Source: DATJGR01 sp963735085 (GTDB lineage: Bacteria > Pseudomonadota > Gammaproteobacteria > Pseudomonadales > Azotimanducaceae). Taken from it: 64,000 nt of DNA. Shown in pieces: positions 60,958 through 64,000 of the stretch. Location: NCBI GenBank assembly GCA_963735085.1, contig CAVTJP010000002.1:1-64000 (forward strand), given 5' to 3'. The position numbers and the translations under genes are program-made. Numbering within the stretch: the stretch's first letter is position 1; each line of letters begins with the position of its first letter. Below the pieces are notes generated by a model. It searched no databases. It worked only from the letters and a program-made list of their open reading frames with translations, and was not told where the DNA came from.

Positions 60958-63093
60958 ATGTCGCGCGAATATTCCACCGAAGACGAAATCAAGCGCCTTC
61001 GGCACGCCCTCAGAGACCTCGCCAGCATCCCCGCGCTCTCTGCGGTTTGGGCCGGTGCGGAGCCGATCCAGATCGCGGGCACGTTGCTCGACGCGCTCAC
61101 GCGGATGCTTTCGCTGGAACTCGTCTATGTGCGCCTGAGCAACCGAGTGGGCGGGGCGCCGATCGAGATGGTGCGGGTGGAGCAAAATCCGAACGTTCGG
61201 GCGCAAGATATCGGGGCGGCGCTCGATCTGCCCCTCGACGACGATCCCCGCAACTGGCCCCACTCGATACCGAATCCGGTTGGGGACGGGAACCTTTCGA
61301 TCCTGCCGCTTCGGCTTGGGCTGAACGATGAGGTCGGACTCATCGTGGCCGGCTCGCGGCGTGAAGATTTTCCCCAGCAGACGGAGAGACTGCTTCTCAG
61401 CGTCGCCGCAAATCAAGCCGCCATCGGGCTCCATGAAGCCTGGCTTCTCAGCGAACAGAAACGGGTCGCAAACGAACTCGATCGTCGGGTTGCGCAACGC
61501 ACCGCCGAACTCGCCGCGGCGAACGAGGCGCTGAAAAAGGAAGTTGCCGAACGCACGTCCGCGGAGGAGAAGCTTCGTCTCGAAGAGCACGAACTGAAAC
61601 GTAGTGAAGCACGCAATGCGGCAATCCTGGACTCGGCGCTGGATTGCATCGTGACGATCGATCACGAGGGCCGGATCACGGAGTTCAATCCGGCCGCGGA
61701 GCGTGCGTTGCGGTATCCCGATCTGACGGGGCGACATCTATCCGACATCGTCATTCCCTCCCCACCGAGCGAGTTCGCGAATTTTCTGGAAACGGGTGAT
61801 GAAGTTTACATCCCCGGCAAGCGCATCGAGATGCAGGCAATCCGAGGCGACGGCAGCGCGTTCCCGGTCGAGGTCGGGATCACTCGCATCCCGTTGGATG
61901 GACCGCCGACTTTCACGGCCTACCTGCGCGACATTACCGAACGCAAACAATCGGAAGAGGAGTTGCGACGTGGCCAGGTATTTCTCGAGGAGGCTCAGCG
62001 CCTCAGCGTAACTGGCAGCGTTTCTTGGTCGGTAGCGACGGACGAAATCAAATGGTCGGAGCAACTCTATCGCATCTTTGAATTCGATCAGGATGTATCC
62101 GTGACATTTGCGTTGATCGCTTCTCGAGTGCATGCCGACGACGTACCGAGGTTGGAAGAAATGATCCGAAAGGGCCGCGCGGGTGAGAGCAGGCTGGATT
62201 ACGAACACCGTCTCGTGATGCCCGACGGCTCGATCAAGTATTTGCATCTGTTGTTTCATCGGACCCGGGACAAACGCGGTGAGCTGGAATACATCGGCGC
62301 AGTCCAGGACGTGACCCGACACCGGGTGTCGGAGGACGCGCTCAACATCGCCCGGTCAGATCTCGCGCACGTAACGCGGGTGACCAGCCTCGGTGTGTTG
62401 ACGGCGTCGATCGCGCACGAACTCAATCAGCCTCTGTCCGGTGTCATGACCAACGCAGGTACGGGATTACGCATGCTGATGGCCGATCCGCCGAATGTGG
62501 ATGGCGCGCTCGAGACCATGCGGCGCACGATTCGAGATGGCAACCGTGCCGCAGAGATGATCACCCGATTGCGCAATCTCTTTACGAAGAAGTCGGCTGC
62601 GACCGAGTTGCTCGACCTGAACGAGGCGACCCAGGAAGTCGTTGCGCTTTACGCACGCGAACTCGAAAGGAACAAAGTGGTGTTGCGAACCGACTTTGCC
62701 GAGGACCTTCCGCAGGTCGACGGCGATCGTGTCCAGCTGCAGCAAGTCGTCATGAACCTGGTTGTGAACGCTTCCGAAGCAATGCGCGAGATCGACGATC
62801 GCCCGCGTCAGTTGGTGATCAGAACCGAACGGGACGATGATGACCGGGCGAGGTTGATGGTGCAGGATTCAGGTGTGGGATTTGAATCGCATGCCGCCGA
62901 CCGACTTTTCGAAGCGTTCTACACGACGAAGCGCGAGGGGATGGGAATCGGTCTGTCGGTGAGCCGTTCCATCATCGAGCAGCATCGCGGTCGCCTGTGG
63001 GCGGCAGCGAATGAGGGTCCCGGTGTCACGTTTTCGTTCGCAATCCCACGTGCGGCGGGAAATGAGAATGCGCAACAGGCGGGAGATCCGTGA
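60958..63093 (+). CDS. GAF-PAS-PAS hybrid sensor histidine kinase, FixL-like
   Basis: This 711-residue protein starts at ATG 60958. A GAF-like domain (about 25-180) is followed by a coiled coil (180-220), two PAS domains (about 220-345 and 350-460), HisKA with phospho-acceptor His487 ('SIAHELNQPLSGVM') and the HATPase domain ('VVMNLVVNASEAMREIDDRP' with 'GMGIGLSVSRSIIEQHRGRL'). There is no membrane segment, so it is a cytoplasmic sensor. The response regulator is encoded 230 bp downstream. PAS haem binding is not evident from sequence. Confidence 0.9.
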   Translation: MSREYSTEDEIKRLRHALRDLASIPALSAVWAGAEPIQIAGTLLDALTRMLSLELVYVRLSNRVGGAPIEMVRVEQNPNVRAQDIGAALDLPLDDDPRNWPHSIPNPVGDGNLSILPLRLGLNDEVGLIVAGSRREDFPQQTERLLLSVAANQAAIGLHEAWLLSEQKRVANELDRRVAQRTAELAAANEALKKEVAERTSAEEKLRLEEHELKRSEARNAAILDSALDCIVTIDHEGRITEFNPAAERALRYPDLTGRHLSDIVIPSPPSEFANFLETGDEVYIPGKRIEMQAIRGDGSAFPVEVGITRIPLDGPPTFTAYLRDITERKQSEEELRRGQVFLEEAQRLSVTGSVSWSVATDEIKWSEQLYRIFEFDQDVSVTFALIASRVHADDVPRLEEMIRKGRAGESRLDYEHRLVMPDGSIKYLHLLFHRTRDKRGELEYIGAVQDVTRHRVSEDALNIARSDLAHVTRVTSLGVLTASIAHELNQPLSGVMTNAGTGLRMLMADPPNVDGALETMRRTIRDGNRAAEMITRLRNLFTKKSAATELLDLNEATQEVVALYARELERNKVVLRTDFAEDLPQVDGDRVQLQQVVMNLVVNASEAMREIDDRPRQLVIRTERDDDDRARLMVQDSGVGFESHAADRLFEAFYTTKREGMGIGLSVSRSIIEQHRGRLWAAANEGPGVTFSFAIPRAAGNENAQQAGDP

Positions 63094-63102
63094 GCTGGGC
63101 AC

Positions 63103-63130
63103 ACCGATACCAAAGTTCAATGGTTTCGGC
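63103..63130. promoter_or_regulatory. Dyad motif, copy 3 (opposite orientation)
   Basis: Read on the minus strand this gives ACCATTGAACTTTGGT followed by ATCGG, matching copies 1 and 2 apart from a few bases. It lies between the kinase stop and the response regulator start, about 195 bp before the latter. Confidence 0.4.
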
Positions 63131-63323
63131 ATTAGGGCTGATGTTCAATCGAGAATTCGGCAGATGGTAGCGTCGCATGCTTCAGACTACTCAGCGGGGC
63201 CGAGCTGTCACGGGCGATTTACGCAGCCTTGGGAATCAATTGGGAGGGCGCAGCATGTTGCTGGATGCGAGGAAATACAATCTTGCGGGAAGCGCTGATG
63301 CTCGAGACGCGAGGTGGTCCGCA

Positions 63324-63950
63324 ATGTCGCAACCAACACCGATCGTGTTCGTGGTCGATGATGATGTTTCTATACGCGAGTCGCTGGAACTGCTGATTCT
63401 CGACGCCGGTTGGCGACCAGAGCTGTTCGCATCCGCGCAGACGTTTCTCGAACGTCCGAGCATCCGCGCGCCGAGTTGCCTGCTGCTCGACGTCAATCTT
63501 CCGGACCTGAACGGGCTCGACCTTCAGGAGCGTGTTGCCGGCGAGCGGATCGATATGCCGATCATCTTCATGACGGGCTACGGCGACGTACCAATGACGG
63601 TCCGCGCAATGAAGGCCGGTGCTGTGGAATTCCTGACGAAGCCGTTCGACGAAGAAGTGATGCGCGGCGCCATTCGCGGTGCGATCGAGCGGAGTCGCGC
63701 TGCGTTGAGCCAGCAGGAGAAGATCGAGAAATTGCGGGAGTGCTATGCGTCGCTCAGCCCGCGTGAGCGGGAGGTGATGGCGTTGGTCGTCTCCGGGCTG
63801 TTGAACAAACAGGTCGGCGGAGAACTCGGCATCAGTGAGATCACTGTGAAGGCTCACCGCGGTCAGGTGATGCGGAAAATGAAGGCCCGCTCGCTCGCGG
63901 CTCTGGTGAAGATGGCCGCGCTGCTGGGTCTCTCATCGACTGGGAACTGA
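63324..63950 (+). CDS. FixJ-family response regulator
   Basis: This 208-residue protein starts at ATG 63324 (MSQPTPIVFVVDDDVSIRES); a longer in-frame extension to 63177 is not family-like. The receiver has the phospho-acceptor Asp56 in 'LLLDVNLPDLNG' and the signalling Lys in 'FLTKPF'. The LuxR-type HTH follows ('LSPREREVMALVVSGLLNKQ', 'ELGISEITVKAHRGQVMRKM'). It is the likely partner of the kinase. A broken copy of its HTH lies at 57705. Confidence 0.9.
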   Translation: MSQPTPIVFVVDDDVSIRESLELLILDAGWRPELFASAQTFLERPSIRAPSCLLLDVNLPDLNGLDLQERVAGERIDMPIIFMTGYGDVPMTVRAMKAGAVEFLTKPFDEEVMRGAIRGAIERSRAALSQQEKIEKLRECYASLSPREREVMALVVSGLLNKQVGGELGISEITVKAHRGQVMRKMKARSLAALVKMAALLGLSSTGN

Positions 63951-64000
63951 CGGGCCTGTTGTGGCGCAACCTCTGTTAGATCAAACGAAAGAACCTGCGG

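Noticed and set aside
1..64000. CRISPR array or complete insertion sequence
   Set aside because: No regularly spaced repeats with unique spacers and no transposase with terminal inverted repeats were seen.

Overview
The window looks like a moderately GC-rich proteobacterial chromosome, most likely gammaproteobacterial. The evidence is a long-form QueF, an adjacent tamA-tamB pair, a short SRP RNA gene beside tRNA-Ser(GGA), and FixJ-type signalling. No rRNA or other strict taxon marker is present, so the assignment is an inference.

Region 1 (1-9245) is a small integrative element lodged in the 3' end of a tRNA-Gly(GCC) gene; the duplicated tRNA 3' end is at 9196-9245. From the attachment site inwards it carries a tyrosine recombinase with a probable frameshift, a 148-residue companion gene, and a five-gene ATGA-overlapping operon: excisionase-like HTH, two tiny proteins, an orphan Spo11/Topo VI-A-like Toprim protein, and a HTH replication-type protein. 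The 3' end of the last gene is full of 17-bp palindromes. Three long-spaced bipartite repeats follow, then a capsid module: a terminase-small-subunit-like protein, an HK97-type major capsid protein and three small proteins. At the far left are cargo genes, including a HEPN-like protein. No portal, large terminase, tail or lysis gene is visible. It reads as a capsid-encoding phage satellite rather than a prophage.

Region 2 (9276-19006) is ordinary chromosome: GNAT, CBS, two tandem DsbA-like isomerases, a SnoaL-like protein, TamA/TamB, QueF, 4.5S RNA and tRNA-Ser.

Region 3 (about 19.3-41.6 kb) is the most unusual part. About twenty intact, truncated or decayed copies of one family of short membrane proteins lie on both strands. 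Each has a very short N-terminus, one transmembrane helix ending in a 'YLAVQ(I/V)R'-like motif, and a 100-140 residue variable helical domain. Several share a conserved promoter/RBS block. Between them sit cargo genes, some translationally coupled to a family member: a dihaem cytochrome c, a glycosyltransferase, a sulfotransferase, a ParE-type toxin-antitoxin pair, a HicB-like antitoxin, a kinase-like protein, an arylsulfotransferase-like protein and an alpha/beta hydrolase. The right edge holds an AlpA-type regulator and a truncated cupin, remnants of another mobile element.

Region 4 (42.4-51.6 kb) holds regulators (HxlR, XRE/MmyB-like), a K+ channel, a lipase-like lipoprotein, an epimerase, and an ECF sigma/anti-sigma operon whose upstream region is duplicated.

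Region 5 (51.7-64 kb) is a redox/stress block. One operon encodes DsbA, a cNMP-binding FAD oxidoreductase and a UBP zinc finger. A second encodes an Fe-S subunit, a molybdopterin subunit and OsmC. Cytochrome P460, Dps and a cupin follow, ending in a MEDS protein, a GAF-PAS histidine kinase and a FixJ-type regulator. A short dyad repeated three times here may mark the regulator's targets. Single-base frameshifts recur in several genes across the window, so either decay or assembly indels should be suspected.
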